Origin: Oegoconia quadripuncta
Lineage: Eukaryota > Arthropoda > Insecta > Lepidoptera > Autostichidae
Direction: 5' to 3'
DNA length: 64,000 nt
Assembly: GCA_949316235.1 (NCBI GenBank)
Contig: OX438749.1
Coordinates: 33,118,022-33,182,021 of the forward strand
The notes below the pieces were generated by a model. That model saw nothing but the letters and a program-made list of their open reading frames with translations, ran no database searches and was not told the DNA's origin. Shown here in pieces: positions 51,795 through 62,317 of this stretch (positions within the stretch are counted from its first letter, which is position 1; each line of letters begins with the position of its first letter). Made by a program: the position numbers and the translations under genes.

Positions 51795-51930
51795 GTTTGG
51801 ATGTTTGTTTGTTGAAACGGATGAACGGATTTGGATGAAATTTGGTATATAAGTATAACATGCCGTGAATTAAAACATAGGATATTTTTATCGTGATAAA
51901 GGGCTACTTTCGCATTTATAATATTAGTTA
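51795..51930. repeat. Repeat Q fragment
   Basis: ACGGATTTGGATGAAATTTG and TTTCGCATTTATAATATTAG. Confidence 0.55.
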
Positions 51931-51947
51931 GATGTCTGAGAATAATC

Positions 51948-52228
51948 ATTAATCTAACTGAGAAACAATTTAAAGATCATGTCAAAACAACATAAGCAAT
52001 AAAAGGTTATTACAACATTTGTGACTATCTGAATGACAAACACGCTTCGTGCACTTCGACCAGCTCCCAAAAATTTAAAAAATTGTATTAGTTGTATATT
52101 TTTAATTAAAAAATAACACAACAACGATTGTGGGTTTCTTGCGTCGCTTCTTTTCCCACAGATGATTTCCCTTTCCGAAGCGGTAGTAGCTTGGACATAC
52201 CGACTGACAAATAAATGCTTAAGCCCTA
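51948..52228 (+). mobile_element. LINE-X sister family, 3' end
   Basis: TAATCTAACTGAGAAACAAT, TGACTATCTGAATGACAAAC, CCACAGATGATTTCCCTTTC. Confidence 0.65.
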
Positions 52229-52230
52229 TT

Positions 52231-52506
52231 ATAATAAATAATAAATAAATATCCTTAGACATACACACAGCGCCAACTAGTACCACAGTAAGCAACTATA
52301 TGCTTGTGTTGTGGATACCAGATGGTTGATATACTACATAAATACATTTTTTTTTTGTAAATAAATACTTAATATAAATGAAAACATCCATAACTCGGGT
52401 ACACATGTCCTTATTCATCACACAAACATATGCCCCTAGCGGGATTCGAACCCGCAACTTTTTGGGGTAGTGGTCAGAGTTGCCTACCACTACGCCAAAT
52501 AGGTCG
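52231..52506 (-). mobile_element. SINE-A, full length
   Basis: ATCCTTAGACATACACACAG through GGGATTCGAACCCGCAAC and CACTACGCCAAATAGGTCGT. Confidence 0.88.
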
Positions 52507-52838
52507 TAAATCATTATTTTCAATTATTATTATACGAGTATTTATTCGTCATTAATCGACCCCCGTGTGACTCACCGCAGTGACTCAGTGGTCCAGCTCT
52601 GAGTGACACAGCTCAACTGACTCATGTCGCAATCGGTACAGTTATTACTCAGTGATTACATCAAGGCTGCATTTAATGCAACTATGTACAACTACCTCTT
52701 ACCCGCGTCTTTGTCTGCTTAGCTTTTAAGAGGGTATATGCCGCACGGTTTTCTAAATGAATAAGTCCGAATATATGTATATCTAAATAGTTAGTGGAGA
52801 ACATTTTTGAAAAAGAGTATTGAAACTATGGAGCGATT
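52507..52838. other. Stretch without assigned feature
   Basis: No gene or matched repeat. Confidence 0.5.
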
Positions 52839-52840
52839 TC

Positions 52841-53168
52841 ACCGCCTCCGTAGCTCAATGGGCTGGGTTGGGTTTAAGATTCGGAGGTCGCGGGTTCGAT
52901 CCCCAGCGGGGTATATGTTTAAGTACTCGGTTTGGTTGGTGGTAGGGCATTTTAAAATGTCCGCCTGACTAGCTACCACCATCTTATCTAAGTCTGCCGC
53001 TAAACAGCAATGTTTAACATTGTTGTGTTCCGGTTGCCAGAGATAAGATAGCCAGTCCCCCAAATGTGTTGGGGTTTTCGGATCAGTACGCTTCCACCTT
53101 CGACCTCATCTTCACTTAACATCAGGTGTAATTGAGGTCAAGTACCAAACCGTTATGCATAAAAAAAA
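52841..53168 (+). mobile_element. SINE-D, full length, diverged A-box spacer
   Basis: CCGCCTCCGTAGCTCAATGG, B box GGTTCGATCCC, complete body, A run. Confidence 0.9.
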
Positions 53169-53404
53169 ACGTTAACCATTGGGCCGTAGTTGGCGTTATT
53201 TTTAACGAAAACAAACAACCGACCTACCTCACTGTCGTACCGACACCGTACAGGGTGGGCCACAGAAGGTGTACGGTCTAGTTGACGGGACTAGTTCCAC
53301 ACATGGGCAGATGAGGATGTTGAGGTTGTTGAGGAGGAGTATAAGGGAGAGATGACGAGGATGAGCAGTTAAGGTTTTGTATACTAGCTTTCCGCTCTCG
53401 ATAT
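53169..53404. other. Stretch without assigned feature
   Basis: No gene or matched repeat. Confidence 0.45.
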
Positions 53405-53468
53405 TAGTCCAGCAAAAATACGCAATTTATGTTTTATAACTTCCGATAATCTTAAAGTTCCATCAGTA
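53405..53468 (-). repeat. Repeat R terminal fragment
   Basis: AAAATACGCAATTTATG and CCGATAATCTTAAAGTTCC. Confidence 0.5.
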
Positions 53469-53471
53469 ATA

Positions 53472-54225
53472 TTGGGTCTTTACCTATGAAATTGGAGCTT
53501 TTTTTCTTCGTTATTCATTTATGGTACCAATTCCTGCTATTTTCAAAGCTATATCCAAATTTGTTTTTTATTTGGAAAATGGAATATTATTTCAAGGTTT
53601 CACATGAAATATTTAATTTCTGAGCTAATCAACGCTGCCTATACTTAACTTAATGTTATCCGATAGTACACACAAAGTTCAACTAAATTTGGATTTGCCG
53701 TTCCAAAAAAAAATCGAAAATGTTTGTATGGAGAAAACAGTCTTAATGAAATTCTTCATACAAATTATGAATGTATGTCGTTGTATCAATCTTTTGTAAG
53801 CTAATTCGCATATTTATTTATTTACTTATTTATTCCAATCTACCGACAGTGTATCTGTATCTATTTGAGTACCTATACTGCATTTGAATATACATATACC
53901 TACGTGACATTATTCACTGACGTGCACAGTAAAATATGATTGTCTGGTTGTTCTCTTTTGTACCAGTGTCTCCTCGTGGCTAATAACTGAAAATCAGTGT
54001 TTTGCTCTCTGAGCAATTATACACACTGAGCTATGACCCATTTGTACGGCTGTAGCACACACATACTCTAGTGTATCCTGATGTTACTTTTATGAATTGT
54101 TATAAAATATGTTTATCCAATTGCTTTGGAATTTATGGTATGTGTGTGACTGGAGATACAAATAAACGATCTATCTATCTATCTATCTATCATACAAAAC
54201 GCCAATTTCATAGGTAAGGACCTAA
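53472..54225. mobile_element. MITE-1 copy b, split by a retroelement
   Basis: Inverted relative to 3469-3890: TTGGGTCTTTACCTATG at the left, CATAGGTAAGGACCTAA at the right, TA on both sides (53,470-53,471; 54,226-54,227). About 95 bp of the interior seen in copy a is absent, and 53,765-54,189 is foreign. Confidence 0.85.
53765..54189 (+). mobile_element. Retroelement with (TATC)n tail inside MITE-1
   Basis: Flanked by TCATACAAA (53,756-53,764; 54,190-54,198). Carries ACTGAAAATCAGTGTTTTGC, GAGCTATGACCCATTTGTAC and CAAATAAACGATC, then five or so TATC units. It looks like a 5'-truncated LINE-V relative. Confidence 0.82.
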
Positions 54226-54227
54226 TA

Positions 54228-54639
54228 TTTATAATTTGAGCAGACGGTGGTGGTGGTTTGAATGAGGCACCCTGTATTCGCCACGGTACAGTGGCGCACG
54301 TAAATATTTACATTAGGCTGCGCTCGGCCCGAGAGAGCTGTCTCGGCCGCCAAGACAGCACAATAACAAACATATTGATGGTGGGCAAGCTGGGGTGGCT
54401 CTCGAACGGTGTAGGGTTCTGTATGCATTTATGACAGAGTGTTAAACTGTTTTTCATAAGATGACCCAAAAAAACTTTAAAGAAAAACGAAGAATATTGA
54501 AGAATTTAAGAAATTAATCCGTACTGAATGAATACTATTATATATTATGTATTGTATAAGTATGCATTATATTTATGTATCTAATTATGTAAGTAAGTAT
54601 AATATCTATTGTAGTATAGTAGGTATATAATATGTAGAT
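54228..54639. other. Stretch without assigned feature
   Basis: 54,230-54,430 is GC-richer. No gene recognised. Confidence 0.45.
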
Positions 54640-54830
54640 TCATAGTTTTAATGAAAGTGTTTAGCTTTTTGTACGCCCAGTCAATGTGTTCTTTTATATT
54701 TACCAAGGTTGACTGGAAGAGATCCCTTTATGGAATCCGCCTTTGTACTTAATTTTAAGTTACTTTTAATTTATCGATGTATATTTATTCATACGAAGTA
54801 CAATAAAGCGTTTACAAACAAACACACAAA
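54640..54830 (+). mobile_element. LINE 3' end with CAAA tail
   Basis: AGGTTGACTGGAAGAGATCC and GTACAATAAAGCGTTTACAA, as at 40,605-40,789. Confidence 0.72.
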
Positions 54831-55319
54831 CTATTTATTATCACCATACTCCATTTCATAAAACTCCAAATTATGGAGATTGCTTATTATCACAATTCTG
54901 ATATACAATGTGCTTAAGAGTAATGATTTTATACTCGTAAAGAAGTACATTGTTCCCTATAATACGTTTACCATTAGGTAGGTACCTGAGTACTTTAAAC
55001 TTCAGCAGTAGAAGTTGTGATAAAAGAGGCCAAGTTCAGCTTTGTGCTTCTGACATAAGTCGTACCAGCGCTGATTTTCAACTTGGTCCTTGGTTGGACC
55101 AAGGATGGACTGATCCATATGAGTGTTTCTGTTCTCGGCTATTTCATCTTCATACAAATGAATGCAATTATAATATTTCTATACAAACTGACACAAAACG
55201 TAAAAAATCTGGATCTTCAACCCCGAAAAAACATTTAAATATTTTTTAGGCCTTCATCAGCTTTACACGTCCCCGCTGTTGGCACACGGCCTCCTCTCAC
55301 TGGTAGAGGGTGTGGTCTG
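54831..55319. other. Stretch without assigned feature
   Basis: A 99-codon frame at 54,950-55,249 has no family that I recognise. Codon content does not make it convincing. Confidence 0.4.
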
Positions 55320-55324
55320 ATGAT

Positions 55325-55440
55325 GATCTGTGTCAGACTAGTGCCTTACCTGACCGTCAGTGTTTTTAAGCCGCCCCAGTAGACCACTGACTTAGCTTGA
55401 CGACTGTATTCAAATTAAAATCCACAGTCTGACCGCCACA
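55325..55440 (-). mobile_element. 5S-type SINE body, head missing
   Basis: Minus strand AAGCTAAGTCAGTGG and GGCGGCTTAAAAACACTGAC match 40,505-40,555. Confidence 0.5.
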
Positions 55441-55470
55441 GAGGTTGCTTAACTTCTCTCACCATCATCA

Positions 55471-55761
55471 GCCCGTAAATATCCCACTGCAGGGACATAG
55501 ACCTTTCCTCGTATAATGAGGGAGTATGGGCCATAGTCCACCACGCTGGCCCAATGCGGGTTGAGGAGTTCACATGCCTTTGAATTTATATTACTCAGGC
55601 ATGCAGGTTTCTTCACAATGTCTTCCTTCGCCGTTTAAGAGCAGGTGGATAAATGCACAGAAATAATTTAATTTAAAAACTCATTGGTTGGCCTGCCTAG
55701 GAATCAAACCCGGACCTCCTAAATTGGGAGACCGCGTCTTAACCGCTGAGCCACCGACGCT
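55471..55761 (-). mobile_element. SINE-C, full length
   Basis: ATCAGCCCGTAAATATCCCA through the B-box region GGAATCAAACCCGGACC and the head CTGAGCCACCGACGC. The best complete copy of this family in the window. Confidence 0.9.
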
Positions 55762-55994
55762 TAACTTCTATAATAGTATACCGAACCCTAAAACGATGAA
55801 ATGGTTTAGAGACCGGAAGGCGTGTTTACACGCGAGAGGCCGATGACAGAATAAAATGATACAACACACGTGTGAACACAAACAGCAGCCGTAGTCCTCC
55901 CTCAGCCACAGGAGGAGGCCTGTATACCGGATAATAAACAATAAAAAACATAAATAAATATATCGGGCAATTACACCTATCACCAGTTTTTTGT

Positions 55995-56257
55995 ATACAA
56001 CGGGTTAGCACTTGACCTCAATCACACCTGATGTTAAGTAAAGATGAGGCTGAAGGTGGAAGCGTACTGACCCGGAAACCTCTGACAACCGGAACACAAC
56101 AATGCTATTTGGCGGCAGATTTAGATAAGATGGTGGTAGCTAGCCAAATGCCCCACGACCAACGAAACCGAGTACTAAACATTTACTCCACTGGGGATCG
56201 AACCCGCAACCTCCGATTCGTAAACGCTATATTGCTTACATTGAACCACAAGTACAA
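55995..56257 (-). mobile_element. SINE-D with internal deletions
   Basis: ACGGGTTAGCACTTGACCTC through GGGATCGAACCCGCAACC. About 60 bp is lost in the centre. Confidence 0.85.
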
Positions 56258-56379
56258 TATTATGGTACCATCGAGCTGATCTGATGATGGAGCCAGGATG
56301 TGGGGAATTCGCTGATGGCAAATGGCAAGATTATCGAACTTGGGCTAGTTTGTTTTGTTGACATGAGCATTTTCCATTA

Positions 56380-56637
56380 CATGAGATGACGAGGCTCTGA
56401 AGATGGAGCCAGAAGGTTGCCACTGGAACTCCTTAATAGACTTTATGTTACTGGTCTTTGTACTAGAATAATATATGATAATCCTGATGGAGTATGAAAA
56501 GCTTGATTTCAAAACTATTTTTAATGAAGAACTTATTTTGAACGAATTCAATTTAGTTCCTCGGGGAAAGTTGTTCGCAATCAAGAGTAGTGTCACCAGT
56601 TACTGGGAGTTACATGACTTCACCCTGTATACCAGAT
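56380..56637. repeat. MITE-3 relative, one end
   Basis: GAATTCAATTTAGTTCC, GTTGTTCGCAATCAAGAG and TTCACCCTGTATA resemble 28,799-29,046. Confidence 0.55.
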
Positions 56638-56701
56638 GATTTTTTATGGTAAGGAAAAAAATAGGGCATATTAGGTAAGTGAAATAGAAGGTATTGTCAT
56701 A

Positions 56702-56942
56702 GGTTGGTTGGTGGTAGGGCATTTAAAAATGTCCGCCTGGCTAGCTACCACCACTTTATCTAAATCTGCCGCCAAGCAGCAATATTAATAGCATTGTTGT
56801 GTTCCGGTTGTCAGAGATAAGATAGCCAGTCCCCCAAATGTGTTGGGGTTTCCGGGTTAGTACGCTACCACCTTCGACCTCATCTTCACTTAATACCAGG
56901 TGTGATTGAGGTCAAGTACCAGCCCGTTGTGCATTAATTTTT
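56702..56942 (+). mobile_element. SINE-D, head missing
   Basis: GGTTGGTTGGTGGTAGGGCA through CCCGTTGTGCATTAATTT. Confidence 0.87.
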
Positions 56943-57254
56943 TTTTGTTTCAAAAACATCAAAGCGTCATTATTTGACGGTCGCATTTGTAGTCTATTCC
57001 ACATAATTACATCATTAAATTAAATAAATAAACAAAACCTTGGCGAAAATATGAGTTCCAAATCAATTTCGTATGAAAGAAAGAAAGAAAGAAAGAAAAA
57101 GTATTTATTGGCAACAAATACAGAAAATGTCGTAGGCATAAATAAATGTATTTGTGGCAAAGGGATTGGGCGTCAGCATTTGCCGCCAATATGTCGGCTG
57201 GCAATTGACAGCGCTGGTTTTCGGCGCAACCCCTCTCACTTAGATTTTCAAAAT
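56943..57254. other. Stretch without assigned feature
   Basis: (GAAA)n microsatellite at 57,075-57,097. The rest is unmatched. Confidence 0.45.
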
Positions 57255-57600
57255 AAATGGAGTGGAGTGTGCGATGGAATTGCATGATCTTATTCCACCG
57301 TCCCCTTTCCATCTTCGGACAACCAAGCGCGCGGGGGGGGGGGGGGGTTTCCATCCATATGTTGTCAACATACCGAACATCCGCACTAAGCTCTTTGCTT
57401 CATTATTTATAATGCGGACTGCTAAGGTATGGAACTCACTGCCCGCGTCGGTTTTTCCCGACACTTACAACCTTGGGATCTTCAAGTCTAGAGTGAATAG
57501 GCATTTACTGGGTGCACGTGATACATCTTCGGCTACATCGTCACTCTCCACCAGGTGAGATTGTAGCCAAACGCGAAACCAGTTTTTAATAAAAAAATGT
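57255..57600 (+). pseudogene. LINE-Y C-terminus, mostly open
   Basis: The frame 57,262-57,558 reads MECAMELHDLIPPSPFHLRT, then past a run of 15 G, FHPYVVNIPNIRTKLFASLF, then RTAKVWNSLPASVFPDTYNL, then GIFKSRVNRHLLGARDTSS and a stop. These are C-terminal blocks of a jockey/CR1-like LINE. The G run replaces the GC-rich tract in which the R1-like LINE is inserted at 42.7 kb. 5'-truncated, short A tail. Confidence 0.83.
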
Positions 57601-58040
57601 GTAAAAATATGTGTGCACTTATGTGATAGGAACCCTACTAATCCCGTCAGTCGCGTATCAATCTCCGGCCGGCGCGTGCGTCGAAGATTACGAAAAAAAA
57701 ACTACCAATGCCAATACCTTCTATTTCACTTACCTAATATTTTTTCCTTACGTTTAAAAAAATCTTCGGGTATAATGACATTTATTTATTTATTTATTTA
57801 TTTATTCAGTCTTTCACATACAGCATTACAGTAAAATTACCAATGCACTGTACAGTTACTTAGGTAGTACAAATTAGTTACCAGAATTTATAGCTATTCT
57901 TAATTATACTAGCACAGAAATACCATTATAATTTGACCTATTTAATACGAATTGTGTCATGATTCAGTTGATTCGAATTTATCAAACTTATTTATATCAT
58001 GAATACGTCTGATCCCATCCTATTGAGAGACAATAAGACC
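57601..58040. other. Stretch with a (TTTA)n microsatellite
   Basis: About eight TTTA units at 57,778-57,810. A GC-richer patch at 57,640-57,690. No gene. Confidence 0.45.
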
Positions 58041-58041
58041 T

Positions 58042-58200
58042 CTAAATCCCGTAAGCGGCCCGCAGAGCCTCCGTAATGGAGGTTGCGTGTAGATAGGCCT
58101 CCGCGGCCGACGATATAAACCCATCCCAAGCTTCACCGACCACCATTTTAGGAGCGACAGTACATCCATCGACTGTGAAATCCACAGATGGATGTAAGCT
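58042..58200 (-). CDS. Coding-looking fragment of unknown origin
   Basis: Minus-strand frame reads RHSLHPSVDFTVDGCTVAPK, then MVVGEAWDGFISSAAEAYLH, then ATSITEALRAAYGI and a TAG at 58,044-58,042. The composition is unusually protein-like and GC-rich for this window, and no stop occurs for about 50 codons before the SINE-A head begins upstream at 58,209. I do not recognise the family. It could be the last exon of a host gene, or a retroelement or transposon C-terminus. Confidence 0.35.
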   Translation of the reverse strand, partial: SLHPSVDFTVDGCTVAPKMVVGEAWDGFISSAAEAYLHATSITEALRAAYGI

Positions 58201-58208
58201 ATGCCTGA

Positions 58209-58730
58209 TGACGACCTGTCTGGTGAAGTGGTTAGAAACTCTGCTACTATACCAAATGGTCGCCGGTTCGAATCCCGCTAGGGGCATATGTTTGTATACA
58301 ATACAGACATGTGTTCCCGAGTTATGGATGTTTTTCATTTTATAAGAGAATACACGTTTTAATAGTTTTGAGATCTATTTTGTTAGTTCGTGTTGTAAAT
58401 TTGAAACGGTTAACTGGCAACAAAAAAACAAATTGAGACATTCAAAAAAAAAACAACTCGGTCTTGTCGATCGGTGGGTCGCTCAGCGCGGTTGATAAAA
58501 ATAATTAAAACTGTTGGTGGTTGCCTTCACGGATATTCTGATGGTTATTAAACGTCTGCAAGTCATCGAAGTCTTTCTATGCCTGCTGAAGGCAGTCCTT
58601 AAGTTTTCAATTTATATATGTATTTATTTACAAAAAAAATAATGTATTTGTGTAGTTTATCAACCATATCCATAACACAAGCCTGGATGGCGCTGTGTGT
58701 TTGTGCAAAAACATTCATTTATTTATTATG
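58209..58730 (+). mobile_element. SINE-A split by a 270 bp insertion
   Basis: Head ACGACCTGTCTGGTGAAGTG to GGATGTTTTTCATTTT at 58,341, then foreign DNA, then ATTTATTTACAAAAAAAATA at 58,620 to the 3' end GGATGGCGCTGTGTGTTTG. TTTTCATTT and TTTTCAATT at the junctions may be a duplication. Confidence 0.82.
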
Positions 58731-58826
58731 CAATGACGATTTGACAACACCTCGTTTTTTTTTTTTCATGCACAGTCAAGATGAGGCCGAAGATGAGGCG
58801 TACTGACCTAAGCTAGTATGTTAAGT

Positions 58827-59492
58827 TATTTAAGTAATTAAAAACCAGAAAACTCGACAGCATGTTTTATATTTTGCGGGCGCCATGTTGGATTTTTTGG
58901 CATAAAAATATATCTTATGACCCTCTAGGGATTAAGGCGAATCGAACGACACCTAACCTATACCGCTTCTTAAATAACAAATCTTTTTTTTTATTAAATA
59001 AAATGAAATATATTTTATGTTTCGGCGTTTAATCTAGCGCGAAGAGTATTTGTATTATTAGCGACCAAACGCAAACATTTTTTACCCGACAGCTCCAAAA
59101 TGAGGGTTATGTTTTTCGAGTGTATGCATGTAGCAAGGTGTAAGCAGAACCTGTTGTCGTCTCCATTATGTTGTATCTGTATGTATTTTTCTTGTGTGCA
59201 ATAAATGATAAAATTAATATATTTCTATGTTACCTTCTGTAGCCTAAAGGCGCTACGGATTTTGAAATGCAACGTTTGACACGCTTCAAATAAATACGCT
59301 TTATTGTTTAAATAAGGAAGGTACATTTAAATATCTTATAGACTCTACAAATTAGGCGGCCGTTAGGTGTCGTTCGATTCGCCTTAATCCCTAGAGGGTC
59401 ATAAGATATATTTTTATGCCAAAAAATCCAACATGGCGCCCGCAAAATATAAAACATGCTGTCGAGTTTTCTGGTTTTTAATTACTTAAATA
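58827..59492. mobile_element. Foldback element: perfect 131 bp inverted repeat
   Basis: 58,827-58,957 is identical to the inverse of 59,362-59,492. The arms begin TATTTAAGTAATTAAAAACC. The 404 bp centre has no ORF and includes a LINE end at 59,286-59,350. Fragments of the arm occur at 20,955-21,012 and 61,790-61,830. Confidence 0.85.
59286..59350 (-). mobile_element. LINE 3' end (TTGA-tail family), inverted
   Basis: TCAAATAAATACGCTTTATT and TAAATAAGGAAGGTACATTT, the reverse of 18,960-19,030. Confidence 0.65.
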
Positions 59493-59509
59493 GTTATTAC
59501 GTGTTATAG

Positions 59510-59975
59510 TTATTGGTGTAGTAGTTAGAAACTGACTGCTATAAGCACTATAAACAAAGCGTCGCGGGTTCAAATCCCGTTAGGGGCATTATCTCAGCCC
59601 GTAAACATCCATCCCACTGCAGGGCTATAAGCCTTCCCTCGTATAATGTATTATTTGACCAATTTTTTATTTGTAATATTACTTATTGTCTAAATTATTT
59701 ATTATTACTTAGTTTGTCTCACTATTCACTTTTACCTCTAGATTGTATAATGATTATTATTTAATACTGACTTTCCACCAAATTATTTTTTTAAAAGAAT
59801 TGTAATGTGAAAAATTAAAATCTGTAATTGGCATGACTTTGGCTTATAAGTTTTATAATGATGCTGTTGATTCTGTATTATCAATAAAATAAAATAAAAA
59901 ATAATGTGGGAATATGGGCCATAGTCCGCCAAGCTGGCCCAATGCGGGTTGGCATATGTTTGTATAATTAATATA
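59510..59975 (+). mobile_element. SINE-A holding a SINE-C, which holds a LINE end
   Basis: SINE-A head to GTTAGGGGCAT at 59,588, resuming at 59,951 with GCATATGTTTGTATAAT. Between lies a reversed SINE-C 3' part (59,590-59,650 and 59,900-59,950). Confidence 0.78.
59651..59899 (+). mobile_element. LINE-like insert in SINE-C
   Basis: AT-rich, ends CAATAAAATAAAATAAAAAA. TAATG at both junctions is a possible target duplication. Confidence 0.6.
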
Positions 59976-60890
59976 GCCAACTTCGCACTATTACCCTCGC
60001 TTTCTCTCGCAGGGCACTAGCTGAAAATCAGTGTCTTACCGCTATAGGTGAGGATCCACACTGAGCGATGGCCCATTTGTGGTACAGATACACATACAAC
60101 TCTGTTATAAGTTGTAGCCCCGACGCAACAGAGGGGTTATAACACCGTAACCCTTAAACGGGTGAACCGATTTGGATGCTTTTTTTTTTTTTATTTGAAA
60201 ACACGTTTCCTACTGGTGGTCCTTAGACAGGTTTTGTTTTAATCGTTTGTTATCTCGGGGCTTTTCTAAATTATCAATTTATTTATACCGATAGAAGTGA
60301 ATGGTAGAACTACACAGTGTTAATCACCAACTAATCAATTGCCCGGTCGATATTTCAGTATATCAACAAATAAAACTGCATTCAGTCACATACGAGTAGG
60401 TACAGTATGTGCACTGAGTCAGTGACACTGTTCCCTTATCACCACGAACGACAAAGGAAACCTGTCCAATCCGCCACAAACAAAGCGCCACATAAACAGT
60501 TGACTCACCGTACATGCCTACATGTGAGGAATGCATGTGTGGGCCATGATGTTTATTTATAATGAACACCGTTTTATATCACTACATATATATTATATAT
60601 AAATACTAGTGTTGTTTTGATGCAGATTTGTGCCCAATAGCAATGGTCAAGACCTAGTCAATTTCTGCTGAAAGAAAACGCTTTTTATCGGACTCCCAAA
60701 AAGGATGAGGTACTTTCTTCTTAGCGAGTCGATGGTAAAAATATCAAATTCTTGATGACCAGAATGTGGCCACGCGTACAGCGTTGTCTGTGGCGTCATA
60801 GAGGTCCAGTAGCGTACAAGTGTCGGGACACACAGGTCAGCATAGAAGATGCCCATAGGTACTATGTTCGTCACACTCGTTAGCGAAGGT
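59976..60890. other. Stretch without assigned gene
   Basis: 60,005-60,100 (TAGCTGAAAATCAGTGTC, GAGCGATGGCCCATTTGTGG) is a LINE-V-related 3' piece. 60,150-60,175 recalls repeat Q. The rest is unmatched. Confidence 0.45.
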
Positions 60891-61120
60891 AATAGAATAG
60901 TTTATTTGCAAGAACATAGTTTACAAGGTAACAAATTAATTTGAGGATCTTACGTTCTACCAGTGATGCGGGATGCAAAAATTTTATTAGTTAACTTATT
61001 TACTAATTAAGCATTATTCAGTTGTCAAATTTAATATTCTAAATGACAGATTCATACATTTATACAATACAATACAAATATTCTTTATATAACCTAAAAT
61101 TTATATTTTTGAATTAACAT
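60891..61120 (-). other. LINE-like 3' end and unassigned DNA
   Basis: ATAGTTTATTTGCAAGAACA and AGTTTACAAGGTAAC resemble 50,205-50,245. Confidence 0.4.
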
Positions 61121-61134
61121 GTTTAGAAGACATT

Positions 61135-61274
61135 GGTGTCGATTCGGATGTACACGAACTAAACTAAAACCAGTTTTAGAGTAGTACTGTCTCTCCCTGG
61201 TACAGTACGATGCGACGGCATCACTCTAAAACTGGTTTTAGTTTAGTTGGTGTAGGTACATCCGAATCGATACC
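61135..61274. repeat. Hairpin-forming element of 140 bp
   Basis: GGTGTCGATTCGGATGTAC and AACTAAAACCAGTTTTAGAG on the left pair with their inverses at 61,223-61,274. The loop region pairs further (GTACTGT with ACAGTAC). Confidence 0.82.
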
Positions 61275-61321
61275 ATTATATTGATACATTACTTTGACTA
61301 GGAGTCAAGGAAGTTAAGGAA

Positions 61322-61365
61322 TGGCTGGTGCGGTCAGTCCTTGGATGGGTGACCACTGATGGCAT
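61322..61365 (+). mobile_element. 5S-type SINE head fragment
   Basis: GGTGCGGTCAGTCCTTGGAT and GGGTGACCAC resemble the internal promoter of 5S rRNA. The start and end of a 5S gene are absent. Confidence 0.5.
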
Positions 61366-61370
61366 TAATT

Positions 61371-61929
61371 AATTAATCAACTTCCTAAATGTAATAATGT
61401 ATATGGCATGAGAATATGGGATTATATTTTACCAGATATTTTAAATAGTATTCCTGGTGAACTATATTCACATAACGTAAAACTATGTAAAAATGCATTA
61501 AAGAAGTACTTTATAGATGGAAATATGTAGGAAGTGTCTTTCCAACAAATTTTATTTCGATAGCGAGACACATGTCTACTTGCTTTCGTATATCAATCTT
61601 ATGTATTAGGTATGTAGATATTTTAAGTTGCTTTTGTAATAATTAATAACGTGGCGGGTCAGTGACCTCATTCGCACTACACACAAACCTTTACAGGTTT
61701 TCGTAGGCGTCTTATAGTGACGATTGTTCAAATAATGTTCTATGGATAAATAAATAAAAAAAAAAAAAAAATACCATAAAATGTATCCTGTGACACTTCA
61801 GGGATTAAGACGAATCTAACGACACCACGCACTTCGAAGTCGCTCAAGCCGTTTAAGATACAGGAGGTAACGTAGAAATCTACATACATATACTCGAAAA
61901 ACATTACCTTCCTTTCTTAGGCAGTCGGG
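61371..61929. other. Stretch without assigned gene
   Basis: An A run at 61,750-61,771. 61,790-61,830 resembles the arm of the 59 kb foldback. 61,880-61,935 (ACTCGAAAAACATTACC, CAGTCGGGTAAAAA) recurs at 36,280-36,335. Confidence 0.45.
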
Positions 61930-62068
61930 TAAAAAAAGAGCAACCCCTGGAGTTTCTTGCTTGTTCTTCTCAGAGGAAAATTGCATTTTGAACAGGCAGT
62001 AGCTTAAAAAATTTCAAATCTGACTATTTTAAGTGTACCCTGTGTACCTACAAAATATAGCATTTTGG
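61930..62068 (+). mobile_element. LINE-X 3' end
   Basis: AAAGAGCAACCCCTGGAGTT through CAAAATATAGCATTTTGG. Confidence 0.78.
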
Positions 62069-62300
62069 ACTTTGATGAATGTGGATGTCGACGGTAGGAA
62101 AGGAAGAGGAAGATCACGGAAAAGATGGATGGATTGTGTGAGCGGTGATACGAACGAAAAGGGCGTGAATGATGACGTAACGGCTGATAGAGGAGATTGG
62201 AAGAAAAAGACGTATTGCGCTGACCTCAAATAAGTTGGGACCAGGCCAAGAAGATGGTGATGGATGAAGGCAGTTGTATATTTATAAGTGTGTGTTATGT
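62069..62300 (+). pseudogene. RTE-4 C-terminus
   Basis: Frame reads NVDVDGRKGRGRSRKRWMDC, then VSGDTNEKGVNDDVTADRGD, then WKKKTYCADLK and a stop at about 62,231. GRGRxRKRWMDC and WxxKTxCAD are the C-terminal signature of an RTE/BovB-like LINE. 5'-truncated. Confidence 0.82.
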
Positions 62301-62317
62301 GAACTTTTTTATTTAAT

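Noticed and set aside
54950..55249. 99-codon plus-strand frame as a host gene
   Set aside because: No domain recognised and AT-rich codon content; not distinguishable from chance.
61322..61365. 5S rRNA gene
   Set aside because: Only the promoter-like patch is present; the first 60 or so bases and the 3' stem of 5S are missing.
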